Shown here piece after piece: positions 18,801 through 26,350 of a stretch of DNA of 64,000 nt. A model generated the notes under the pieces. That model was not told the origin of the DNA and searched no databases. It saw nothing but the letters and a program-made list of their open reading frames with translations. The translations under genes and the position numbers were made by a program. The stretch is from G965222505 sp965222505 (GTDB taxonomy: Bacteria; Bacteroidota; Rhodothermia; Rhodothermales; DATKEJ01): positions 4,588,001-4,652,000 of the forward strand of contig OZ244956.1 in the NCBI GenBank assembly GCA_965222505.1, in the 5' to 3' direction. How positions within the stretch are numbered: position 1 is the stretch's first letter; every line of letters begins with the position of its first letter.

Positions 18801-21149
18801 CTGGCGCAACCCGTGGCTGAAGCCGATACCGGGTTTGAAACGACCTCCTGTGCAGAACAACCCGTCGCACGGCTCAAAATCAATGGTCGATTTGCAGCCC
18901 CTGGGGAGGCGGTCACCCTGGCTGTAGGCGAAACCCTCTACCTGGACGGCACGGCCAGCACACACACCACGCACTACGGATGGACATTCAGCGACGGGAC
19001 CACCTACCCCGACACCCACGGGCAGGTCAGCCGTACCTGGACGGCCCCCACGCCCCAAAATGACCCCGTCACCCTCCTGTTCACCGCACGCAATGCCGAT
19101 TCAGGACTGGATGATGCCCTGACCGTCACCATCCATGTCATTGAACCTGTGCTTAACCTTACGGCACTTACCCCAGATGGCGGTGAGCAAGTTGATCTTC
19201 AAACCCTGACCCTGGACTGGCGCGTAACAGCCACCGATGAACCACCTGTTCCGCCCACCTGTACGGATCCCGTCACATTGTACACCGGCACCCTGGCTGT
19301 TGATACGACCGTATCCGCGACGAACATCTACGCCGGGTATGATTTTTCCTTCTCCGGACATTTGACCCTGGAAGCTGGTGAGACCATTCACCTCATGCCT
19401 GGTTTTTCGACCTTTGGGGCCTCCTCGCTTTGGGCTCGCATTGAGCCCTGTGATGGGAGTACACCGCCGGATGAGGTCTCCGAAGCCGATTACTGGTACG
19501 ATGTTCATTTGTGGGAAGCCGATACCGGCATCTCCGTTCTGGACGACCTGGGAGATGCGGCTGATCCAAACATCCCCGATCCAGACTATTTTGACCCTGC
19601 CTTACAGACCTTACAGCCCAATACCACCTATGCCTGGTTCGTAGTAGCGCGGGAGCCGCATGGCCCTCGGGTGGGGGTTTCTGCCACAGCCACATTTATA
19701 ATCCTTGATCCAGCACAGCCGCAGGTGGTGGGGTTACGTGACGGACTGACGCATGTATCGGTGGACTGGACAGGGGAGATGCCCCCTGTGGATCAGCGTG
19801 TTCCCTTGCTGGTGTGGAGAGGCGTCCCGAATGCAACAGGGTATGACGTGGTGGTGCTTACCGGCACGGGGCGCGTACGGCGCGAGCAGTCGGTTTCGGG
19901 GGAGTGGCTTGGACCTGATGGCCTGGCGCCATACCTCGGCAACACCGATTTATTCGGGGTTGTGCCCCCCGGTTTGGAAAGATACGGGTACCTGATCACT
20001 GCCGGATTGGCGAAAAACACCGCCTATGCCTGGCAAGTCCGCGCCCAACTTGAAAACGGGAGCTTCGGCCCATGGTCTTCGCCTGCCTGGTCCTTTACGA
20101 CGGCCCCGCCCCAAGCCGAACGGTTCTACTACTTGACTGACCATCTGGGGAGTGTGCGGGTGACCGTCAAGGACAATGGGCAAGTGGTGCATTTCGATGA
20201 TTATTACCCCTTCGGCTTGCGTATGCCCGGACGAAGCATGGATGCCGAAGCCCCATCAGAACGGTTCACGGGGCATCCCCTGGATGAGGAGTCTGGAAGC
20301 TACTATGCCGGGGCACGCTACCTGGACCCGGCTGTGATTCGGTGGAACGGAATCGATCCTCTGGCTGAGAAGCACCCTGATTGGAGTCCGTACAACTACG
20401 TCCTCGCCAACCCCGTCTCTCTGGTTGATCCCGATGGGCGGCAAGATCATGTGAGCCTCCGGCAGTGGGACCCCACGTTCTTGCAACGCTGGCGCATGTC
20501 GGACAACATCGCGGCACAGATAAGCTTCGGGGCCATCAATGAACCGTGGATCTTGTTTCAGACGGTTTTTCTGCAACCCTTCGGCAAGACGGTACGCCGA
20601 TTGGACGGCTCCATCCCGACCCCCAATGAAGTACGTGGCTCGTTGGCCGCAGCGCCTCTCGGAGGGCTCACGGTCAAGTCCGGGAAAATTGTGGCCCACC
20701 GCATGGATGACCTTGTCGGACAGATGGTGAAGGGCGGAAAATCTGCAGCCAACGACCTGCCGGATTTGGCCTATCCCCTGAACAAGATCAATCCATTGGC
20801 TGGGGATTACAACTGTGTCAATTGCTCGTTTGCACTGGACAATGTGCTGGAAGGACGGCCCGCCTCGGCGCTGCTGAGCCGAGGCGTTTCCCTGGAAGAT
20901 GTTCCCGGCATCTTTGGAAAGCCGGGCTTTGATCGGGAATTTACCCATGCCGAATTTCTGGCGAACTGGGTGCAATACCAGGGCAAGGGAACCAAAGGGG
21001 TGGTCGTGGCCTTGAGGGATGAGGGGCCGGGCCACGCCTTTAACGTGGTCAACATCGACGGTCGGGTGTATTTTCTGGATGCTCAGACCGGCACCTTCGC
21101 CAATGTCGATGATGGGTTCAATTTGTTTTTCTATCTCCAAACCAACTGA
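15864..21149 (+). CDS. Multidomain RHS-core papain-fold toxin protein
   Basis: A 1761-aa exported toxin carrier. An AAGGA lies upstream of the ATG. A signal peptide (residues 1-38, ending LGQ) is followed by fibronectin-like domains (about 45-380) and a carboxypeptidase-regulatory-like domain (386-470). A nucleoside-hydrolase-like domain (about 500-800) shows ITDDAMGDFDGTLGFMAAL and AAGGPLSTVASALK. More beta domains and a PKD domain (1003-1090) come next. The RHS-associated core (1421-1526) shows YYLTDHLGSVRVTVKD, GARYLDPAVIRWNGIDPL and ends VDPDGR. The last 120 residues are a papain-fold toxin: NCVNCSFALDN with Cys1651 and Cys1654 (likely nucleophile), His1724 in GHAFNVV and Asp1739 in FLDAQTG. 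Toxins of this fold act as proteases or glutamine deamidases; the target here is unknown. Confidence 0.88.
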   Translation: MKTPLASPRYVRTARYLPTFIPLLGLLLNGLLSPTLGQVITQDAPAEGAVLTSVRPSFEWSPPSGYDYDVQLVIICTEAVYNTHQSETTGLNECPNVSGNPDVYRIILNDAQGNANDTQGTPDTDLADMERYFWRVVGHRRGSGGTNDPANWDTSGHASFRVDTDGTGSGTLPAPTGLTPQGSVPPTTSVTLGWNDVTGAVEYEVEFGSATATVPIANNGTGRTTHTVAVSPGQPYAWNVRGVDQHGIPGRAASASFTVQSPPTGPITLLGPLGNVDTTDPRFTWDLPNDDRYRDLKYLLCSAHPCENPYDADLHFKDLPVETEAYEPVGEPTDLAGQNNEILQPLTVGQTYWWSIAGELRTGNDDWEAAEGSFTVSGDGPPGHPPVRITGRITLQGSETVVPQIPVVVSGVGTVTTDAEGDYAVDVPHGWTGTLRPNHAGYAFQPAEAAPGPVTTPLTINFAAVPQQVTLYNLQPDLSTPTDPEATTLTWACAEGGADCDATQTDIRHLIITDDAMGDFDGTLGFMAALALHGKPIPDSNPAQQLRVGMWVAEGVHDRNYRCPRGDGPQGAYSESPVLGNDYFVCSNLSVPRVPGINDEPVNASFRWVERVVHAAGLSAEVPVYHGTEDPLDESGFNQGGWIASEATFELADYLLANCTLEAPCHIAAGGPLSTVASALKYARDHHPARDPNVAAHVVLSIISVGYDNAGNYVWDGKNMIDDPWGWKAIFEWFPDLKIYHMPTKTGTTQSGGRISQIFDTQLPVSKFRWPNWSNDGDPDYIANAVYRLIRGYEGVTGANGLCEGACADSGNDVPLTRPPTSRWDFNRWYWFQYERNWRTKWWMGDLYTLLPALYGFHESNTADAYVTEYQIRDVPRINPGSETVGTFPGHTMVTFLEVNPQAVMDRYDRLIEAWRHSSVAQALGRYTYRIQVDERDGAGKGQGVTTFPDVDETQFPLSEHMDLTCGTAYAWTVTAFSALAQPVAEADTGFETTSCAEQPVARLKINGRFAAPGEAVTLAVGETLYLDGTASTHTTHYGWTFSDGTTYPDTHGQVSRTWTAPTPQNDPVTLLFTARNADSGLDDALTVTIHVIEPVLNLTALTPDGGEQVDLQTLTLDWRVTATDEPPVPPTCTDPVTLYTGTLAVDTTVSATNIYAGYDFSFSGHLTLEAGETIHLMPGFSTFGASSLWARIEPCDGSTPPDEVSEADYWYDVHLWEADTGISVLDDLGDAADPNIPDPDYFDPALQTLQPNTTYAWFVVAREPHGPRVGVSATATFIILDPAQPQVVGLRDGLTHVSVDWTGEMPPVDQRVPLLVWRGVPNATGYDVVVLTGTGRVRREQSVSGEWLGPDGLAPYLGNTDLFGVVPPGLERYGYLITAGLAKNTAYAWQVRAQLENGSFGPWSSPAWSFTTAPPQAERFYYLTDHLGSVRVTVKDNGQVVHFDDYYPFGLRMPGRSMDAEAPSERFTGHPLDEESGSYYAGARYLDPAVIRWNGIDPLAEKHPDWSPYNYVLANPVSLVDPDGRQDHVSLRQWDPTFLQRWRMSDNIAAQISFGAINEPWILFQTVFLQPFGKTVRRLDGSIPTPNEVRGSLAAAPLGGLTVKSGKIVAHRMDDLVGQMVKGGKSAANDLPDLAYPLNKINPLAGDYNCVNCSFALDNVLEGRPASALLSRGVSLEDVPGIFGKPGFDREFTHAEFLANWVQYQGKGTKGVVVALRDEGPGHAFNVVNIDGRVYFLDAQTGTFANVDDGFNLFFYLQTN

Positions 21150-21154
21150 CCGAC

Positions 21155-21469
21155 ATGAATGCCTCCGAAGCCCTGGAACGTGCCCGCGAATACGTGGCCG
21201 AACTCGCTCAAAGGCATCAACAGGACCTTGTCTTGTTGGAGCACCAGACGCAAGCATGGCCTGCCGGATGGGTGTTCTTCTACAATGACCGCGCCTATGC
21301 TGAAACCGGCAATGTGCGAAAACTGCGCATCGGTACGCCGCCATTTTTGATCACTGCCGATACCGGCACGCTGCTCGTAATGGGCACTGCGCACAGCGTA
21401 GCGCATTACCTGAAGGTGTACGACCAACACGGGACGTGCCATCCCGAGCGTACGCCGCAACCCGATTGA
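21155..21469 (+). CDS. Imm35-type immunity protein
   Basis: A 104-aa cytosolic protein 5 bp after the toxin gene, so probably translationally coupled. The segment WVFFYNDRAYAETGNVRKLR, then PFLITADTGTLLVMGTAHSVAHYLKVY, fits the Imm35 (YrhB-like) immunity family, whose members are known neighbours of papain-fold polymorphic toxins. Its expected role is to bind and block the C-terminal toxin domain of the preceding protein. The toxin carries a signal peptide whereas this protein does not, so protection would operate in the cytoplasm, against toxin delivered by sister cells or retained. The family assignment comes from recalled motifs only. Confidence 0.82.
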   Translation: MNASEALERAREYVAELAQRHQQDLVLLEHQTQAWPAGWVFFYNDRAYAETGNVRKLRIGTPPFLITADTGTLLVMGTAHSVAHYLKVYDQHGTCHPERTPQPD

Positions 21470-21534
21470 AACCTCGCCGAAACCGGTTCGTAACGCTGCC
21501 CATACCTGGTGCTGTTCACCCCATAAACCCACCC

Positions 21535-22782
21535 ATGCGATACCTCTACCTGCTGGTGCTGATCTGCTTTTTGTCGAGTGGATGTCGATATAATCCCTCA
21601 ACATTGCCCGCCAATCTCGACCTGAATCAGCCTCAATTTTCGTCCTATGCCGATTTTGAGGCGGCCCTGGAAACCATCGAGCAGGAGCAAAATGAAGCCC
21701 GGCGAGACAGCCTGCTGGATGCACTTTGGACCGGACTTCGACAGACCGAACAAATCCCGTTCACCCACGGCGAAAACATCGCTTTTTTGTATCGCGGGGA
21801 CGCGGAGGCGGTCACGTGGCACGGGGATTTTGACCGCTGGGGCGGGAGCAAGAACCTGTTTGATTCCAGCAAAGGAAAGCGGGTCGGGGAGACCGATCTC
21901 TGGATACTGGAAAAGACCCTTCCTGCCGATGCCCGCTTGGATTACAAGATCGTCGTAGGAGAGGAATGGATCAAAGATCCCAACAACCCGCACGAGACGT
22001 ACAGCGGGTTTGGTAACAACTCCGAGCTTAGGATGCCGGAATGGGAACCGGACCCCATCATTGAACCGGATTCCACCGTACCCCGGGGCACCCTGCATCC
22101 AGCCCAACGCTTCTCAAGTACGGCCCTCGGTTATGACGTGTTGTACGAAGTGTATACCCCCGCCGGGTATGACAGCCTGACGGCCTTGCCCTCGCTTTAT
22201 GTTTCCGATGGTCAAGACTATCTCTCTGACCAAATGGGTGGCCTGACGGTAACCCTCGACAATGTCATCGCCGCCGGGGATGTATCGCCGCTGGTGCTTG
22301 TGTTCATTGATACGCGTGACCCGGACCGTCTCGATTTCAACAAGCGGGAAGAACAGTTTCTGATGAACCCCAATTATGCCCGGTTCATCGCCGAGGAATT
22401 GGTGCCAGTGATCGACAACACGTATGCCACAGCCGGTGTGGCCGAAACGCGAGGCATTCTGGGGACGTCCTACGGAGGCATGAACGGAGCGTATGTGGTA
22501 GCGCAACATCCTGAGACGTTTCATCTGGCCGCGTTGCAATCGCCCGCCTTCTGGCCCAATGAAGAGATTTACAAAAGGCACGAAGCGGCGAACCTGCCCT
22601 TGAAGGTGTTCATGAGCAGCGGTACCATCAATGACGTGCTGGATCAGGCCCGGAAGATGAAGCAGATTTTCGAGAAAAAGGGGTATCCCATGCAGTACCT
22701 CGAAGTCAATGAAGGCCACTCCTGGAACGCCTGGCGGCCCCAACTCGACGACGTGCTGCGTTTTCTTTATCCGGCTGCCTGA
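21535..22782 (+). CDS. Lipoprotein esterase, Fes/IroE-like
   Basis: A 415-aa lipoprotein. The ATG at 21535 gives a lipobox (LSSGC, Cys17); the open frame extends 99 nt upstream, but without a signal. Residues about 70-180 resemble the N-terminal sandwich of enterochelin-esterase-like proteins (IAFLYRGDAEAVTWHGDFDRWGG). Residues 200-415 are an alpha/beta-hydrolase of the putative esterase family, with nucleophile Ser312 in GTSYGG and likely catalytic His395 in EGHSW. Such enzymes hydrolyse siderophore or carbohydrate esters; the substrate here is unknown. It ends 14 bp before the carbonic anhydrase gene and may be co-transcribed with it. Confidence 0.85.
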   Translation: MRYLYLLVLICFLSSGCRYNPSTLPANLDLNQPQFSSYADFEAALETIEQEQNEARRDSLLDALWTGLRQTEQIPFTHGENIAFLYRGDAEAVTWHGDFDRWGGSKNLFDSSKGKRVGETDLWILEKTLPADARLDYKIVVGEEWIKDPNNPHETYSGFGNNSELRMPEWEPDPIIEPDSTVPRGTLHPAQRFSSTALGYDVLYEVYTPAGYDSLTALPSLYVSDGQDYLSDQMGGLTVTLDNVIAAGDVSPLVLVFIDTRDPDRLDFNKREEQFLMNPNYARFIAEELVPVIDNTYATAGVAETRGILGTSYGGMNGAYVVAQHPETFHLAALQSPAFWPNEEIYKRHEAANLPLKVFMSSGTINDVLDQARKMKQIFEKKGYPMQYLEVNEGHSWNAWRPQLDDVLRFLYPAA

Positions 22783-22796
22783 CCGTATCTTCCTGC

Positions 22797-23354
22797 ATGA
22801 TTGCACCCTTCCTCGGTATCCACCCCCGGTTCGACGAGACCAACTTCATTGCCCCCTCTGCCGATGTCATTGGCGATGTGGCATTGGGCTCCTATGCCAG
22901 CGTCTGGTTTAACGTCACGATACGCGGTGATGTGAACTGGATTCGCATCGGCGAAGCCTCGAACATTCAGGACAACACCGTGGTCCACGTCACCAACCGG
23001 GTAGCCCCCACACGCATTGGGGCACGGGTGACGGTCGGGCACAGCGCCATCATCCACGGATGTACCATCGAAGACGACGTCCTGATCGGGATGGGATCGA
23101 TTGTGATGGATCATGCTTTGATCGGCCAGCACAGCATCGTAGGGGCCGGGTCCCTGGTCACGGCGCGGACGCAGGTGCCGCCCCGTTCGCTGGTCCTGGG
23201 CCGCCCGGCAAAGGTGGTCCGTACCCTGACAAATGAAGAAGTCGCCTCTATCCAGATCTACGCCCAGAACTACCTCAAATACAGCGCCATCTACCGGGGA
23301 GACGCCCAGCCCGAAACACACCCCTTCTACAACGTCGATCAAGTACCTTCATAA
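22797..23354 (+). CDS. Gamma-class carbonic anhydrase family protein
   Basis: A 185-aa left-handed beta-helix protein built of hexapeptide repeats (IGDVALGSYASVWFNVTIRGD, IRIGEASNIQDNTVVHV). Three histidines at the positions of the Cam/YrdA zinc site are present: His64 in TVVHV, and His82 and His87 in VGHSAIIHG. These proteins form trimers with metal bound between subunits. Many members, though not all, interconvert CO2 and bicarbonate. The C-terminal helix (NEEVASIQIYAQNYLKYSAIYRG) is typical. It is cytosolic, with no signal peptide, and is probably translated from the same message as the esterase upstream. Confidence 0.9.
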   Translation: MIAPFLGIHPRFDETNFIAPSADVIGDVALGSYASVWFNVTIRGDVNWIRIGEASNIQDNTVVHVTNRVAPTRIGARVTVGHSAIIHGCTIEDDVLIGMGSIVMDHALIGQHSIVGAGSLVTARTQVPPRSLVLGRPAKVVRTLTNEEVASIQIYAQNYLKYSAIYRGDAQPETHPFYNVDQVPS

Positions 23355-23381
23355 ACCCCGCACCCCGTACCCAACCAGTAC

Positions 23382-23494
23382 GGACACGACATGTCGTGTC
23401 CCAACGGAATCCGATTTCGGCATTCGTGCCAAAGGCGCACGTCATTGTCGTGTCCCAACGAGAATTGATTTTGTTATTCGTGCCAGAGCCGCAC
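23382..23494. repeat. 54-bp direct repeat with leading palindrome
   Basis: Two units of 48 bases (23393-23440 and 23447-23494) recur with period 54. They share GTCGTGTCCCAACG, GATTT, ATTCGTGCCA and CGCAC. The first unit overlaps a perfect 20-base palindrome at 23382-23401, centred on CATG. The array lies in the 234-base gap between the carbonic anhydrase gene and argS. A further small hairpin (GTTATTT with AAATAAC, about 23551-23570) precedes argS. Confidence 0.7.
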
Positions 23495-23588
23495 CCCGCA
23501 CTCCGCACACAAAATATATCAACCGGGGGTGGCATGGCGTGGGGGAGGCCGTTATTTTCGGGGAAATAACCCCCGTCAATCCCAAGTA

Positions 23589-25298
23589 ATGAGAACCTAC
23601 CTCGAAGCCCAACTCAAAGCGGTCTTGTCTACACTCGACGGCGTCCCGGAAGATTTTGAACTGGAGTTTCAGACGCCGGGCAATCCGGAACATGGCGATT
23701 TAGCCACCAACGCAGCCCTTAAGCTGGCCCGGTACCTGCGTAAAAACCCGCGTCAGATTGCCACCATGCTGGCCGAACGGCTGTTTGCACTTCCGATGGA
23801 CCCCAAACGCATTAATGCGGTCGAGGTGGCCGGTCCGGGGTTTCTCAACTTTCGCTTTTCCTCAGCCTACCTGACCGACGGCCTCCAAACCATCCTGGAT
23901 GCCGATGCCGACTATGGCCGGAGCGCACTGGGTAACGGTCAACGCGCCATTGTAGAGTTTGTGAGTGCGAATCCCACCGGTCCGTTGACCGTCGGGCATG
24001 GTCGGAATGCTGTGCTGGGTGATACGGTTGCCAACCTGATGGAATGGGCCGGGTATGAGGTGACCCGCGAATATTATTTCAACAATGCGGGGCGGCAGAT
24101 GACCATGTTGGGCCAATCCGTACAAGCCCGCTACCGGGCCCTCGCCAACCCCAACGAGCCTACCAAAACCATCACCCTGGACGACGGCAAAACGCTGGTG
24201 GTCCCGGAAACCTTCCCCTATACCGGCCCCAAAGACCACGGCTACCTGGGGGATTACATCACCGGCATCGCCCAGACCCTGGTCGATAAACACGGGGCTG
24301 CCCTGCTGGCCGCTGAAGACGAAAAACCCTTCAAGGCTGCAGCAGAATCGGCCATTTTCAAGGAGATTGACGCAACGTTGGGGCGGCTCAACATCCACAT
24401 GGATGCCTACTTCAATGAGCATTCGCTCTATGAGGACGAAAGCGTCTGGCAGGTGGTGGAGGCCTTGCGGGCGCGGGATCTGGTCTATGAGCAAGACGGT
24501 GCCGTGTGGTTTAAGACCACCTCCTTCGGGAAGGACAAGGATACCGTGCTGGTTAAATCGACCGGGGAACCTACATACCGGCTACCGGATGTGGCCTATC
24601 ACCTGAACAAACTGGATCGGGGTTTTGATCAGATCATCGACGTGTTCGGCGCAGATCACATCGCTACATATCCAGATGTGGTGAATGCCCTGAAGGCCCT
24701 CGGCCGGGATACCGATAAAATAGAGGTCATCATCTATCAGTTTGTGACGCTTGTGCGGAGCGGCAAGCCGGTCAAGATGAGCACCCGGAAGGCCACCTAC
24801 GTGACGCTCGATGAACTGATGGACGAAGTAGGCGACGATGTGGCGCGGTTTTTCTTCTTGATGCGCTCGCCAAACACCCATCTGGAATTTGATCTGGACC
24901 TGGCAAAAGAAGCCAGCGCCAAGAACCCGGTGTTTTATTTGCAATACGCACATGCCCGGATTTGCTCGATCATGCGCAAGGTGGAAGACGTGGGCCAGGC
25001 CCTGAATGAAATGCCGGATCTCACCCTGCTCACCCACGATGCCGAAACCGATTTGATAAAGGAATTGCTTCAATTTCCAGGGTCCGTGGAACGGGCGGCT
25101 GGGGCGAGAGAACCCCATCGGCTGGCGAACTATCTGCGCGACGTAGCTGTGGCGTTCAGTCAGTTTTTCGAGCAGTGCCGCATCGTTGGTGAGGAACCGA
25201 AAGTGGCTACTGCCCGGTATGAACTGGCGCAGGCCACGCGGGTCGTCCTGCGTAACGGATTAACCATTTTGGGGATCAACGCTCCGGAGCGGATGTGA
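23589..25298 (+). CDS. argS: Arginine-tRNA ligase
   Basis: A 569-aa cytosolic class I aminoacyl-tRNA synthetase. I chose the ATG at 23589 because MRTYLEAQLKAVL opens the ArgRS-specific N-terminal domain; an in-frame start 60 nt upstream lies in repeat-rich sequence. The ATP-site signature is NPTGPLTVGHGRN, where the first His of the usual HxGH is Thr. The second signature is KPVKMSTRKA (KMSK variant). The C-terminal DALR-type anticodon-binding helix bundle has YLQYAHARICSIMRK and ends NGLTILGINAPERM. It is followed 25 bp later by ftsX and is likely co-transcribed with it. Confidence 0.95.
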   Translation: MRTYLEAQLKAVLSTLDGVPEDFELEFQTPGNPEHGDLATNAALKLARYLRKNPRQIATMLAERLFALPMDPKRINAVEVAGPGFLNFRFSSAYLTDGLQTILDADADYGRSALGNGQRAIVEFVSANPTGPLTVGHGRNAVLGDTVANLMEWAGYEVTREYYFNNAGRQMTMLGQSVQARYRALANPNEPTKTITLDDGKTLVVPETFPYTGPKDHGYLGDYITGIAQTLVDKHGAALLAAEDEKPFKAAAESAIFKEIDATLGRLNIHMDAYFNEHSLYEDESVWQVVEALRARDLVYEQDGAVWFKTTSFGKDKDTVLVKSTGEPTYRLPDVAYHLNKLDRGFDQIIDVFGADHIATYPDVVNALKALGRDTDKIEVIIYQFVTLVRSGKPVKMSTRKATYVTLDELMDEVGDDVARFFFLMRSPNTHLEFDLDLAKEASAKNPVFYLQYAHARICSIMRKVEDVGQALNEMPDLTLLTHDAETDLIKELLQFPGSVERAAGAREPHRLANYLRDVAVAFSQFFEQCRIVGEEPKVATARYELAQATRVVLRNGLTILGINAPERM

Positions 25299-25323
25299 GT
25301 AGCCCCAAACAAGACCACTACCG

Positions 25324-26208
25324 ATGTCATTAGCGCATAGTTTTCGGGAAGGGTTGGCCGGATTCAAACGAGCCAAGTTTGCTGCGTTTGCCTCGACGAG
25401 TGCCATCGTCGTCGCGTTGACCCTCCTGGGGGTACTCGGCTTACTCGGGTACCATGCCGAGCGGGTGATGTCCTGGTTGCAGCAGGAGGCCAGTGAGATT
25501 GAGGTTTTCTTGACCAGCGAAGGTGAGCAGGATCAGGGATCGTTGGAGTCCCTGATTACGGCCCGGCCCGAGGTGGCTTCCGTAGACTTCATTTCCCGGG
25601 AAGATGCCCTGCGGATTTTTCAATCCGAGTTTGGGAATGAAGGGACGATTTTCTCCGAAGGGTCTTTTTTGCCGGCTTCGTTCAAGGTCAAGCTTCAGTC
25701 GACGTCTGCCAATGTGAGTGAACTCTCGGCAACCGCAGCATGGTTGCATTCTTTGCCTGGTGTCGATGAGGTAGTATTTAATCAGCCGTTGATGGCCCAG
25801 GTGCAGCGCAACCTGAACATGCTGGTGAGCGTGTCCGGGGGGATCGGGCTTTTGGTGTTGTTGGCCGCATTGTTTTTGATCGGCAACACCATCCGGTTGA
25901 CCATCTATGCCCGTCGGCTGTTGATCCGGACGATGAAGCTGGTCGGGGCCACCAATGCGTTCATCCGTCGACCCTTCGTGATTGAAGGCATGCTCCAGGG
26001 GCTTGCCGGCGGCCTGGTGGCGGGGACCATCGTGTGGGCCGTTCACATGTTAATGGTGCAGTACGTTCCTGGCTTCTCGTTCACGAACTGGCCTGGTGGC
26101 TCTCCGTGGGTTGTGGTGGCCATCCTGGCGTTGTCCGGTCTGTTCCTCGGCTGGTTCGGCTCCTTCATTTCTGCCCAGCGCTTCATCCGGAACGTGTCGC
26201 TACATTAA
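25324..26208 (+). CDS. ftsX: Cell-division permease-like protein FtsX
   Basis: A 294-aa inner-membrane protein of the FtsX family, which with FtsE controls peptidoglycan hydrolases at the division site. Four transmembrane segments are seen, near residues 20-42 (AFASTSAIVVALTLLGVLGLL), 175-195 (GGIGLLVLLAALFLIGNTI), 222-245 and 262-285. Between the first and second lies the periplasmic domain (residues 45-170) with IEVFLTSEGEQDQG and DFISREDALRIF, both family hallmarks. No ftsE is adjacent, which is common in Bacteroidota. A palindromic repeat begins 6 bp after the stop. Confidence 0.92.
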   Translation: MSLAHSFREGLAGFKRAKFAAFASTSAIVVALTLLGVLGLLGYHAERVMSWLQQEASEIEVFLTSEGEQDQGSLESLITARPEVASVDFISREDALRIFQSEFGNEGTIFSEGSFLPASFKVKLQSTSANVSELSATAAWLHSLPGVDEVVFNQPLMAQVQRNLNMLVSVSGGIGLLVLLAALFLIGNTIRLTIYARRLLIRTMKLVGATNAFIRRPFVIEGMLQGLAGGLVAGTIVWAVHMLMVQYVPGFSFTNWPGGSPWVVVAILALSGLFLGWFGSFISAQRFIRNVSLH

Positions 26209-26331
26209 AAAAAGGGCTGTCATTGCGAGAAAGCCTGCTCAGCAGGCTGACGTGGCAATCTCCCCGGAAACAGTACCGTGCTCAGAGAGATTGCCACACG
26301 CCGCGTACGGGACGTTCGCAATGACAGCCTA
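26209..26331. repeat. GTCATTGCGAG-type palindromic repeat
   Basis: GGCTGTCATTGCGA (26215-26228) and TCGCAATGACAGCC (26316-26329) form perfect outer arms. Inner arms GTGGCAATCTC and GAGATTGCCAC lie near 26252-26262 and 26286-26296. This resembles a palindrome family repeated in many bacterial genomes. On the minus strand the structure ends in a run of seven Ts (26207-26213), so it can terminate the T9SS gene at 26351-27526. Confidence 0.85.
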
Positions 26332-26350
26332 GTCTACTACCAGCGGCAAA

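Noticed and set aside
20256..21344. 362-aa minus-strand open frame over the toxin and immunity genes
   Set aside because: The plus-strand toxin and Imm35 motifs are clear, and this frame has none.
23382..23494. A small CRISPR array
   Set aside because: There are only two units, the units diverge, the spacer would be 6 bases and no cas gene is present.
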